A stretch of DNA of 19,897 nucleotides from assembly GCA_025450975.1 (NCBI GenBank), contig JANWLI010000165.1, positions 1 through 19,897 on the forward strand, given 5' to 3'. Both the position numbers and the translations under genes were made by a program. This DNA comes from Candidatus Kapaibacterium sp. Its GTDB lineage: Bacteria > Bacteroidota > Ignavibacteria > Palsa-1295. Shown piece after piece: positions 8,308 to 15,930 of the stretch. A model generated the notes under the pieces. That model ran no database searches. It was not told where the DNA came from and was given only the letters and a program-made list of their open reading frames with translations. Every line of letters starts with the position of its first letter. Position 1 is the stretch's first letter.

Positions 8308-10797
8308 ATGAAAAAGCTACTTATACTTTTCATCCTCCTGCTCTTAGCAGGCCGCAGCCTCGCCATCGAGTTGTCTGCATTTACCAAACCCGGCGCTCCG
8401 CCGAGAGTCTTTCTGACATGGACACAGGACACGGTCGCAGGACCCGTGCTACGATATAATATTTATCGCAAGCTTGCTGCCGATCCGTCGTTTCCGGCGA
8501 CACCACTCAATGCATCGCCGATTGCGCCGATCACGAACTGCGTGGCATTCCAAGTCGTCATGCCGGTTACGAGTGCCGAATGGATAGAACTATCCCATGC
8601 ATTCGCGGACTCTGTGACAAATGTGCCGCTTGCAGATGTCTGCACGATCGCAAATTTTGTCAAGCTCACACCGGAATGGTGGCGGCTGATGAGTTTCGTT
8701 CGCGCGAGTGCGAATACTGCGATCGTCAGCGGTTACGGGTATAATGACAACACTGTCGTTAACGGCACGGCATATGTCTATCGTGTTCGTCGCGTCTTGC
8801 CCGATGGCACTGAGATGCCTGCTACTACTGGCGACGAAACCTCGATCACTGCCGGGACACCGGGCGCGATACCGGCGCCAGCGAATGTCCGTCTCGTAGT
8901 TGGCGATGCGAAGATCCAGGTATTGTGGAATACGCCGACGAATGCGCGGTATCGCAGCTTCAATGTTCATCGCTCGCACGGCATGGTACCGTTCCGACGC
9001 GTTAACGATCCCGATATCAGCACGGATGTCTACTTCGATATGGATTCGAATGTCGTTGCTCCGGCACCGGCGAATAGTTTTACCGATTACCAGCGATGGG
9101 ATTCGTCCGGCAATCCGCAGGCACGTTCGATCATGGGCATACCCGGCTCGTTCAGCGGACCTGCAAACGGGACGATGTACAATTACAAAGTACAACTCAA
9201 AGATATTCTTGGCAATGTCGGTCCGTTCTCGGCAGTGGCAAGCGGCACTCCGGTTGACGTGACGCCTCCTGCAACGCCTATCGATATTTTCGTGCTTGCC
9301 AATGAGGCGACCTCGACAATGGAGATCCGCTGGCCGAAAGTACTGAAAGATGTCGAAGGACATAAGGACTCGATCACGAGCTATCGTGTGTACCGCTACG
9401 CCAAAGGCGAAAGTCCGAACGATCCAAATACGTTCTTAGCACCGAACGTGGCGCAGCTTACTGATACCTCGTGGACATTGAAGAAGATCGACAACGGCTC
9501 GCTGCGCAATCCGTGTAAAGATTCAGTGCTGTGGTATCGCGTCGAAGCATGGGATCTTGCAGGCAATAAATCGCAGCGCTCGGTCTCTGTCTCCGCTACG
9601 TTGCGCGATACGACGAAGCCGGCATCGCCGAAGAATGTGTCGGCTGAGGGACATACCGACCACATTCGTGTAAAGTGGAAACCCAATGGTGATTGTAATA
9701 TCGATCGCTACCTGATCTACCGGGCACTCTGCGATTATGGCGATTGGATTCCCTGTCCGGATACCACGCGGAAGATCGATCCGAAAACGGGAGCTGCCAC
9801 CGGTACCACGACGCACAATCCGAATACTGCTGTTCCTTCAACGAACACGCAGGGCTTCGATCCGAAAAATCCGAAGAAGCCGGGCGAGTGCGGGGGGCCG
9901 TTCGAACTCATCGGCACGCTCACGCATCAGGATGCACTTGCCCGTGTGGCTGCTGGCCTTACGTATTGGGACGACTACACGCTACCCGATGCTTCACCGA
10001 TCTGCTATGCGTATTTAGTGAAGGCGCAGGACATGTCGCAGAATATTTCGGGTACACTGCCGATCCCGACCGAACCGCCGGAGATCATCGTCTGCCAGCG
10101 CCTGCGCGATAAGTCGCCGCCGGAGCCGGCGATCATTGCCGGACTCTTCGCACGCGACTCTGCGATTCGCGTCGACATCATCGGCCCGCCGGTGCAGGAC
10201 ATTGCTGCCTATCATATCTACCGCGCTGACACAGTAACGGGCCCGTTCACATGGGTGGGCGGATTCCGCGTACAGCCGCCACCGCTTGTTGGCTACGAGC
10301 TGACGTCACCGTATACGCCGCCGGCCGTTGTCGGCTGCGATTCGATCCCGCTCGTATCGAATGCGTATATGAGTGCTGCGACGTTCGTCGATAAGAAGGT
10401 CGATCGTCATCGGATCTATTGGTACAAGGCACTTGGTGTCGATCAGAACGGCAACGAAACGCCGATCGATTCTGCGATGAGCCTGACGACGTTCACGTTC
10501 GCGTCGAACCGTCCGACCGCCCCGAGCATCTCGACGATCAATGCCGTCGAAGGCCCGTGCGCGCTGACGGTGAATTGGACGCCATCATACGATGCCGATA
10601 ATATGCTTGGCTTCGTCGTCTTTCGGGCTACGCATGTCGACGGGCCGTATGTACAGCTCGAGAATGTCGTTAGCGACAATACATTCGCAGACAACTCCGT
10701 TGCACGCGGCACGCAGTACTGGTATCGCGTCGGCATGCTGATGAAAGACGGGCTGATGACGCGACTTTCGGTACCGAAGAATGCAACCCACCCGTGA
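8308..10797 (+). CDS. Secreted protein of six fibronectin type III-like modules
   Basis: The 829-aa product starts with a clear Sec signal peptide (Lys-Lys, then a Leu/Ile core, S-L-A near residue 19). The rest reads as six consecutive FN3-like modules, each with the same central strand: Y-N-I-Y-R, F-N-V-H-R, Y-R-V-Y-R, Y-L-I-Y-R, Y-H-I-Y-R and F-V-V-F-R. Approximate boundaries are 22-180, 188-316, 319-432, 435-600, 601-731 and 733-829. Modules 1 and 4 carry insertions. No catalytic domain, lipobox or T9SS tail is present, and the chain ends within a few residues of the last module. FN3 arrays usually act as spacers or protein/carbohydrate-binding scaffolds in extracellular proteins. The gene starts 18 bases after the giant TANFOR-like gene with no terminator between them, so co-transcription is likely. 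No strong Shine-Dalgarno is present; translation may be coupled. Confidence 0.82.
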   Translation: MKKLLILFILLLLAGRSLAIELSAFTKPGAPPRVFLTWTQDTVAGPVLRYNIYRKLAADPSFPATPLNASPIAPITNCVAFQVVMPVTSAEWIELSHAFADSVTNVPLADVCTIANFVKLTPEWWRLMSFVRASANTAIVSGYGYNDNTVVNGTAYVYRVRRVLPDGTEMPATTGDETSITAGTPGAIPAPANVRLVVGDAKIQVLWNTPTNARYRSFNVHRSHGMVPFRRVNDPDISTDVYFDMDSNVVAPAPANSFTDYQRWDSSGNPQARSIMGIPGSFSGPANGTMYNYKVQLKDILGNVGPFSAVASGTPVDVTPPATPIDIFVLANEATSTMEIRWPKVLKDVEGHKDSITSYRVYRYAKGESPNDPNTFLAPNVAQLTDTSWTLKKIDNGSLRNPCKDSVLWYRVEAWDLAGNKSQRSVSVSATLRDTTKPASPKNVSAEGHTDHIRVKWKPNGDCNIDRYLIYRALCDYGDWIPCPDTTRKIDPKTGAATGTTTHNPNTAVPSTNTQGFDPKNPKKPGECGGPFELIGTLTHQDALARVAAGLTYWDDYTLPDASPICYAYLVKAQDMSQNISGTLPIPTEPPEIIVCQRLRDKSPPEPAIIAGLFARDSAIRVDIIGPPVQDIAAYHIYRADTVTGPFTWVGGFRVQPPPLVGYELTSPYTPPAVVGCDSIPLVSNAYMSAATFVDKKVDRHRIYWYKALGVDQNGNETPIDSAMSLTTFTFASNRPTAPSISTINAVEGPCALTVNWTPSYDADNMLGFVVFRATHVDGPYVQLENVVSDNTFADNSVARGTQYWYRVGMLMKDGLMTRLSVPKNATHP

Positions 10798-10832
10798 GAA
10801 AATTAAAAATGAAAAAGTAAAAAGTAAAAAGG
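10798..10832 (+). repeat. A-rich heptamer array upstream of the peptidase gene
   Basis: Five consecutive 7-base units fill the gap directly after the stop codon at 10797: GAAAATT, AAAAATG, AAAAAGT, AAAAAGT, AAAAAGG. The last unit merges into the GGGAG ribosome-binding site (10831-10835). The array is complementary to a T-rich heptamer array inside the following coding sequence. Confidence 0.75.
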
Positions 10833-10842
10833 GAGATTCACC

Positions 10843-12405
10843 ATGCGAAAAATTATAGTCATATTCGTCTTATTTTTTAATTTTCAATTTTTAATTTTTA
10901 ATTCTTCCGCGCAGGATCCGCGGGTGGATTATGGGTGGGCGTTTACCAATTATACGACGCCGGTTTTATTCTGGGATATTTATGCGAATTCGTTTTTCGC
11001 AATTCCGCCGACGGATTCGAGTGGCCTGACTGCGCCATTCGATCTCCTCTTCTACAACCTCGGCTTCAAGACCGTACTCGCCGCTAATGGCAACTGCTTT
11101 GGCCTTGCGCTGCAAGGGATCGTCATGAATAAAGATGGCGGCAACCTCGGCTATTGCTGTCCGGTGAATTTCTATGGTGGTTCGGGGACGACAGGCCCGA
11201 GCGACTCGAAACTTGCGCGCGTCGTCAATATTATGCACGGACGCCAGATGACTACCTCCGCGCTCCAGTCGTTCTTCGATCAGTTTCTCGACGGTCATTC
11301 CAATATGGCCTCGTATGGTGTCTCCTACATTAAGACACTTCTTGCACAGGAAGGACCGTGTATTGTCAGCATCACGAAATCGCTTTCGCCATCGGATGGC
11401 GGGCATTCGATGACTGCCTATAAAGTTGACGGGCCGGCCGGCAGCGAGAAGATCTGGGTGCTCGATCCGAATCGCATCTGGGCAGACTCGATCACGAACG
11501 GACAGCGCAATTGGTATACGTCGAACAGCAACTTCATCCAGATCTCGGGTGGAGGCGGTAATAAGTGGAGTTTCGATATGGCAGATACTGTCCTCGGCTT
11601 CGGCTCCTGGACCAATCTCGATGGCGAGGGACATTTGACCGGCTTAAGCGCTATGGCACAGAGTGTGCCGGGCCGTGTGCCGACGTCGTTCGGCTTGGCA
11701 GTTGGCGACTTGCTGGAAAAAGTGTTCATGTCCAATAGCGACGGCGGAGAAGGCGGCACGATCGTCCAGGTCAAGAATGCGGAAGGCAAACGTCTCTTTA
11801 TAGACGAAGCGACGAAAGAGGTCGACTGGGATCGTGCAACGGGAATGCGCACGATGATGCCGTTCTTCCCATCGAATGGCGACGGCAAGAAGATACCGTT
11901 CGAAATCTACTATAATATGCAGGGATCGCTGCGCGACGCAGAGATCACGTTTACGACAGGATCGAAAGGAATCACACTTGCTGTCGGCGATAATCCGGGA
12001 TTTATCACGTTCAAGACCGAAGAGGCAAATGCTCGTGTAACGCTTGAGGTGCATGGAATCGGCACAAACTCGCCTTCTGTAAACGTAAAAGAAGTTTCTA
12101 AGCCGCTTACATGCGATGTAGAACTCATTGTGGCAATGCCACGCCCGACTGGCACGAACCGTGTCTTCAGCATGAACGACTTGCAACTCCGGCCTAACGA
12201 TCCTACATCGATCAGTGTCGAGCACGCAAACTATGCCACACTCAGCGGCCGCTCAAACGATGCAGTGTACCTGGGGATCCGGCAGGAGTCCCTCAGTGCC
12301 GAGCACAACTTTGTCTCGTTGCCGATCCCTGTTATTCCGCATGATGCCGTGAAGGTCGATATGCGCCAGTGGGTGCAAAAGAAGCTGGTAACAGGCAAAT
12401 TCTGA
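10843..12405 (+). CDS. Predicted secreted papain-like cysteine peptidase
   Basis: The 520-aa product has a Sec signal peptide ending S-S-A-Q near residue 24; its Phe/Ile/Asn-rich core is encoded by A/T heptamers. Residues about 30-230 have the layout of a papain-fold peptidase: G-N-C-F-G-L-A-L with candidate nucleophile Cys85, G-G-H-S-M-T-A-Y-K-V with His188, and W-V-L-D-P-N with Asp208 in the usual Cys-His-Asp order. An N-C-F-G followed by G-H-x-x-x-A-Y and a D-P-N strand also occurs in C39/C58-like and uncharacterised bacterial peptidases, so the exact clan family is open. Residues about 250-520 are beta-rich and unrecognised. A GGGAG site lies 7 bases before the ATG. It is last in the block with the TANFOR-like and FN3 genes. 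The stop codon lies inside a palindromic element, and no T9SS tail is seen. Peptidase activity is an inference from motifs. Confidence 0.65.
   Translation: MRKIIVIFVLFFNFQFLIFNSSAQDPRVDYGWAFTNYTTPVLFWDIYANSFFAIPPTDSSGLTAPFDLLFYNLGFKTVLAANGNCFGLALQGIVMNKDGGNLGYCCPVNFYGGSGTTGPSDSKLARVVNIMHGRQMTTSALQSFFDQFLDGHSNMASYGVSYIKTLLAQEGPCIVSITKSLSPSDGGHSMTAYKVDGPAGSEKIWVLDPNRIWADSITNGQRNWYTSNSNFIQISGGGGNKWSFDMADTVLGFGSWTNLDGEGHLTGLSAMAQSVPGRVPTSFGLAVGDLLEKVFMSNSDGGEGGTIVQVKNAEGKRLFIDEATKEVDWDRATGMRTMMPFFPSNGDGKKIPFEIYYNMQGSLRDAEITFTTGSKGITLAVGDNPGFITFKTEEANARVTLEVHGIGTNSPSVNVKEVSKPLTCDVELIVAMPRPTGTNRVFSMNDLQLRPNDPTSISVEHANYATLSGRSNDAVYLGIRQESLSAEHNFVSLPIPVIPHDAVKVDMRQWVQKKLVTGKF
10872..10903 (+). repeat. 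T-rich heptamer array inside the signal-peptide codons
   Basis: Tandem 7-base units ATTTTTT, AATTTTC, AATTTTT, AATTTTT and a partial AATT run in phase through the signal-peptide core. They are reverse-complementary to the upstream array at 10798-10832. Positions 10799-10810 and 10887-10898 give a 12-bp perfect inverted repeat. A second register pairs 10798-10809 with 10874-10885. Because three heptamers equal seven codons, the array stays open in this frame and encodes Phe/Asn/Gln/Leu/Ile. Confidence 0.75.
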
Positions 12406-12508
12406 GGGAGCGCAAGCGACCGAAGAATCCCTTGAGGATCATATAGAAGCCGACTACAAGACATCAAGGGATTCTTCGGTCGGTCGCTATCGCGACCTCC
12501 CTCAGAAT
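12399..12508. repeat. Long palindromic intergenic element (REP/MITE-like)
   Basis: The left arm (12399-12435) and right arm (12464-12508) are reverse complements over almost their full length. They include a perfect 19-bp core (12417-12435 with 12464-12482) and a perfect 12-bp outer end (12399-12410 with 12497-12508). The 28-base loop is unrelated sequence. The arms differ in a small internal palindrome: CGC-AA-GCG on the left and GGTCGC-TATC-GCGACC on the right. The left arm contains the TGA stop (12403-12405) of the cysteine peptidase gene. No T-tract follows, so it is not a standard terminator. No transposase is present. The rest of the gap to 12587 shows only a T7 run (12562-12568) and no clear promoter. 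Confidence 0.85.
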
Positions 12509-12587
12509 GGTCTCAGCCCCCTGTAACTCACCTCCAAAATCTGTGTTCTAAAACCTGAGAGTTTTTTTCAATCATTCACCGCACCCT

Positions 12588-14282
12588 ATGAATAGACGCC
12601 AATTTTTGGGGTCAGCCTTGCCCGTACCGCAGGCTAACCCGCTATCACACAGACAGCGCCCCCAGGCAACCGGAGGCTTAGAACAGTATTCAGGACCGTG
12701 GACGTACGCCGAAGCAGCGCATCTTGTGCGCCGCACGATGTACGGCTCACGCAAAAGCGACGTCATGGCCCTTCTCGGCATGTGGGCCGATACGGCCGTC
12801 GACAATCTGCTTGCTCCGCCACCGGCGCCAAATCCGCCGGCACCCATCAACTATGCTGGCACCGACATGGGAGGAAACTGGGTCAACACTGCTTATGCAG
12901 GGAATCTGGATAATCAGCGAACTACCTTCCTGCAGACCTGGGCCTACGAGACGATGATCGAACAGTCGCTCTCGATCCATGAGAAGATGACGGCATTCTG
13001 GGCAAACCACTTTTCGACGAGTCACTTCACCGTACTCGATGCACGCTATATGTACAAGCAGCGCGCAATGCTGCGTACCAACGCCCTTGGCAGCTTCCGC
13101 CGCCTCGTCGACGAGATCACGTTCGATCCGGCAATGATGCGGTATCTCAATAATAATCTCAACACCGCTACGAGTGTCAACGAGAATTACGGACGTGAGC
13201 TCCAGGAGCTGTTCTCGATCGGTAAAGGACCGGAGATCGCACCCGGCAACTATACGAATTATACGGAAGACGATGTGAAGGCTGCAGCCCGAGTGCTTAC
13301 CGGCTGGAAGGACGATCAGCCAACGATGACGACGGTATTCGTCTCGAATGCGCATGATACATCGAACAAGCAATTTTCATCAGCCTATGGCAATACGGTG
13401 ATCACGGGCCGTAGCGGCGAGATCGGTGCACGGCAGGAAGTCGACGATCTGCTGAACATGATCCTCGATCAGCCTGCAACGGCGAAGTATATCGTTTCGA
13501 AGATCTACCGCTGGTTCGTCTCGACGCATATCGATGCCTGGACCGAAACGAACATCATCGAGCCGCTTGCTGCCGATTTCCGTAATGGCAATTACGAGAT
13601 CACGCCGGTGCTCTCACGATTACTCAAGAGCGCACATTTTTACGACATGGCGCATCGCGGTGCAATGATCAAGAGCACCTTCGACCTTTGCATCGGGACG
13701 CTACGAGGCGTACCTATACAATCATTTTTAACGACCATGGGTAAGGACGAGTTGGCTGAGCCCGATACGTTCTTACCGGAGACGACCAATACGCGTCATT
13801 GGGCGCTTCGCAGATTCCGCACTGTCCTCGGCACGATGCAGCAGGACATGATGAATCCGCCGAACGTAGCCGGATGGCCTGCATACTACCAGGAGCCGCT
13901 TCTCGATCAGCTCTGGGTTAACGCAGATACATTGCAGAAGCGTATCAAGTATCTCGACGATCTGGCGATCACAAAGTATCGCTTCGACGAAGAGTATGGG
14001 TACTTCCTTGTCGATGTGATCGAACTTGCGAAGCTGACGTCCGACCCGGCTTCGTCGCAGACGATCGTCAATGAGTGGGCTAATATCCTCTTCGCCAATC
14101 CGCTCATTGATGCACAAAAGACCGAGGCTGCAAATGCCTTTGCCGCGGGTGCTTCCTGGGCTGCAGACTGGAATGCGCACATTGCCGATCCTGCCAATGA
14201 AGCGAAACTCGCAGTTGTCGAGACAAAACTTCGCGCGCTTATCCGTCACTATTTCGGCCTTGCCGAATATCAATTAATGTAA
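12588..14282 (+). CDS. DUF1800 family protein
   Basis: This 564-aa protein belongs to the DUF1800 family. Landmarks in order are A-A-H-L-V-R-R-T-M-Y-G (43-53), M-T-A-F-W-A-N-H-F-S-T (about 138-148), N-E-N-Y-G-R-E-L-Q-E-L-F (198-209), T-E-D-D-V-K-A-A-A-R-V-L-T-G-W (226-240) and M-N-P-P-N-V-A-G-W (422-430). The biochemical role is unknown. The family almost always neighbours a DUF1501 gene, as here with 17 bases between them. The N-terminus N-R-R-Q-F-L-G resembles a twin-arginine motif, but no convincing hydrophobic segment follows, so export by its own signal is doubtful. There is no Shine-Dalgarno before the ATG; the start is placed by the family N-terminus and the RR motif. No T9SS tail is present. 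Confidence 0.92.
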   Translation: MNRRQFLGSALPVPQANPLSHRQRPQATGGLEQYSGPWTYAEAAHLVRRTMYGSRKSDVMALLGMWADTAVDNLLAPPPAPNPPAPINYAGTDMGGNWVNTAYAGNLDNQRTTFLQTWAYETMIEQSLSIHEKMTAFWANHFSTSHFTVLDARYMYKQRAMLRTNALGSFRRLVDEITFDPAMMRYLNNNLNTATSVNENYGRELQELFSIGKGPEIAPGNYTNYTEDDVKAAARVLTGWKDDQPTMTTVFVSNAHDTSNKQFSSAYGNTVITGRSGEIGARQEVDDLLNMILDQPATAKYIVSKIYRWFVSTHIDAWTETNIIEPLAADFRNGNYEITPVLSRLLKSAHFYDMAHRGAMIKSTFDLCIGTLRGVPIQSFLTTMGKDELAEPDTFLPETTNTRHWALRRFRTVLGTMQQDMMNPPNVAGWPAYYQEPLLDQLWVNADTLQKRIKYLDDLAITKYRFDEEYGYFLVDVIELAKLTSDPASSQTIVNEWANILFANPLIDAQKTEAANAFAAGASWAADWNAHIADPANEAKLAVVETKLRALIRHYFGLAEYQLM

Positions 14283-14299
14283 GAGGAGGAACACTAGCA

Positions 14300-15877
14300 A
14301 TGAAACGTAGAAATTTCTTAAAATCCACTGCAGCGCTCCTTCCTTTTGCAATAGGAGGCTTTCCGATCCGTGTCTTCGGCCGCAATCCGATGTTCGAATC
14401 GCTTGCGCCGCTTGCCGATTGTCCGGACCGCGTGCTCGTACTCATTCAACTTGCCGGTGGCAATGACGGACTCAACACCGTCATCCCGCTCGACCAGTAC
14501 AGCAATTACCAGAAAGCCCGTACGGCGATCGCCGTGCCGCAGGCACAGGTACTCAAGCTGACGAATGAGACCGGCTTACATCCGAAGCTGGCACAGGTGA
14601 AGAATCTTTATACAGCCGGCAAGATCGCCGTGCTGCAAAGTGTCGGTTACGATACACCAAACTTCTCGCATTTCCGCTCAACCGATATCTGGCTGACGGG
14701 ATCGGATTACGATCAGTATATCAGCACCGGTTGGATGGGACGTTACCTGCAGGGTGAATTCCCCGGCTTCCCGGTCGGCTTTCCGAATGCGACGATGCCG
14801 CATCCGCTGGCGATTCAGGTAGGCTCGATCATCTCGCCTGCACTCGAAAGCGCTACGGCGAATATGGGCATGGCCTTCTCGAATCCGCTGACATATTACA
14901 ACATCGTCAAGGATGGAACAGGCAATCCACCCGCTAATGCAGCAGGTGCCTATACCGATTATGTTCGCGATGTTGGCGTGCAGATCGAGAATTTTGCGAC
15001 GCCGGTGAAAAACGCGGCAGCATCAGTGTCGATCAAGTCGGGTAAGTGGCCGGCGATAAACCAGAATGTACTCGCCGATCAGATGAAGATCGTCGCTCAG
15101 CTCATTGCAGGCGGCTTGAAGACGCGTGTCTATATCGTAACGCTCGGGGGCTTCGATACGCACACAAACCAGAACACTGACGCTACGGGCACGAGTAAGA
15201 ACTACTCGCATCCGCAGTTGCTTGGCTTCCTCAATACTGCCATCGATGCATTCCAGGATGAATTGAAGCTGCAGAACAAAGAGGACAATGTCATTGGCAT
15301 GACGTTCTCCGAGTTCGGCCGCAGAATTTATGCGAACTCTGGTACGGACCATGGCGCATCTGCTCCACTCGTCGTCTTTGGTACGAACGTGAATGCAGGT
15401 GTCTTCGGACCGAATCCGGTGATCCCATCGAATGTAACGGTCAACGACAATGTGCCGATGCATTACGACTTCCGCTCGGTCTACGCTTCACTGCTTAAAG
15501 ACTGGTTCTGCGCCGACGAGCAGAAGATCCGCGACGTCCTCTTCAAGGACTTCCAGATCATTCCGTTCATCAAGGGCTCGACGGCTGCTGTCGAACCGAC
15601 ACCGACTGAGCGCGGACAAGTTGCGATCGAAAGCGTCTATCCGAATCCGTTTGTCACCGGCACTACGGTAAACGTGCGGACGATGCCGGGCGCTTCGTCG
15701 ACACTGTCGCTCTTCGACTTCCTTGGCAAAGAGGTACGTACGTCTCCTATCACCGGTACGTGGAATGATGTGCGTTCGATTAGCTTCGATGTTGAGGGAT
15801 TGCCGTCGGGTAATTACTACCTGCGTCTTGCCTCGGGTAATCTCGTTGCTACGAAGGCAGTCAGTATCGTTCGTTAG
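14300..15877 (+). CDS. DUF1501 family protein with Tat signal and T9SS sorting domain
   Basis: This 525-aa DUF1501 protein (alkaline phosphatase/sulfatase-like superfamily) begins with a twin-arginine signal, K-R-R-N-F-L-K, followed by a hydrophobic stretch (A-A-L-L-P-F-A-I-G-G-F). Family motifs are Q-L-A-G-G-N-D-G-L-N-T-V (about 50-61), F-S-E-F-G-R-R (336-342) and G-T-D-H-G (348-352). Residues 441-525 form a type A T9SS sorting domain (V-Y-P-N-P-F, then L-F-D-F-L-G-K-E-V, then L-P-S-G-N-Y-Y-L-R-L). The predicted route is folding in the cytoplasm, Tat export, then T9SS transport to the surface. Substrate and activity are unknown. A strong GAGGAGG site 8-14 bases upstream fixes the start. It is co-transcribed with the DUF1800 gene and ends at a strong terminator. 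Confidence 0.94.
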   Translation: MKRRNFLKSTAALLPFAIGGFPIRVFGRNPMFESLAPLADCPDRVLVLIQLAGGNDGLNTVIPLDQYSNYQKARTAIAVPQAQVLKLTNETGLHPKLAQVKNLYTAGKIAVLQSVGYDTPNFSHFRSTDIWLTGSDYDQYISTGWMGRYLQGEFPGFPVGFPNATMPHPLAIQVGSIISPALESATANMGMAFSNPLTYYNIVKDGTGNPPANAAGAYTDYVRDVGVQIENFATPVKNAAASVSIKSGKWPAINQNVLADQMKIVAQLIAGGLKTRVYIVTLGGFDTHTNQNTDATGTSKNYSHPQLLGFLNTAIDAFQDELKLQNKEDNVIGMTFSEFGRRIYANSGTDHGASAPLVVFGTNVNAGVFGPNPVIPSNVTVNDNVPMHYDFRSVYASLLKDWFCADEQKIRDVLFKDFQIIPFIKGSTAAVEPTPTERGQVAIESVYPNPFVTGTTVNVRTMPGASSTLSLFDFLGKEVRTSPITGTWNDVRSISFDVEGLPSGNYYLRLASGNLVATKAVSIVR

Positions 15878-15895
15878 AGTTATTCAACTTTAATG

Positions 15896-15930
15896 GCGCG
15901 GCACCTGGTCATCGGGTGCCGCGCTTTTTT
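15896..15930 (+). terminator. Rho-independent terminator after the DUF1800-DUF1501 operon
   Basis: A 10-bp perfect GC-rich stem is formed by GCGCGGCACC (15896-15905) and GGTGCCGCGC (15915-15924). The loop is nine bases, and six T follow (15925-15930). It lies 18 bases after the DUF1501 stop. The loop contains the TGA stop (minus strand, 15909-15911) of the convergent DoxX-like gene, so one stem also forms in that gene's last codons. On the minus strand no T-tract follows, so efficient termination is expected only for the plus-strand operon. Confidence 0.92.

Noticed and set aside
12556..12570. Possible terminator before the DUF1800 gene (T7 run at 12562-12568)
   Set aside because: Only a distant 6-bp match (TCTCAG at 12511 with CTGAGA) could form a stem, with a loop near 40 bases; this is too weak.
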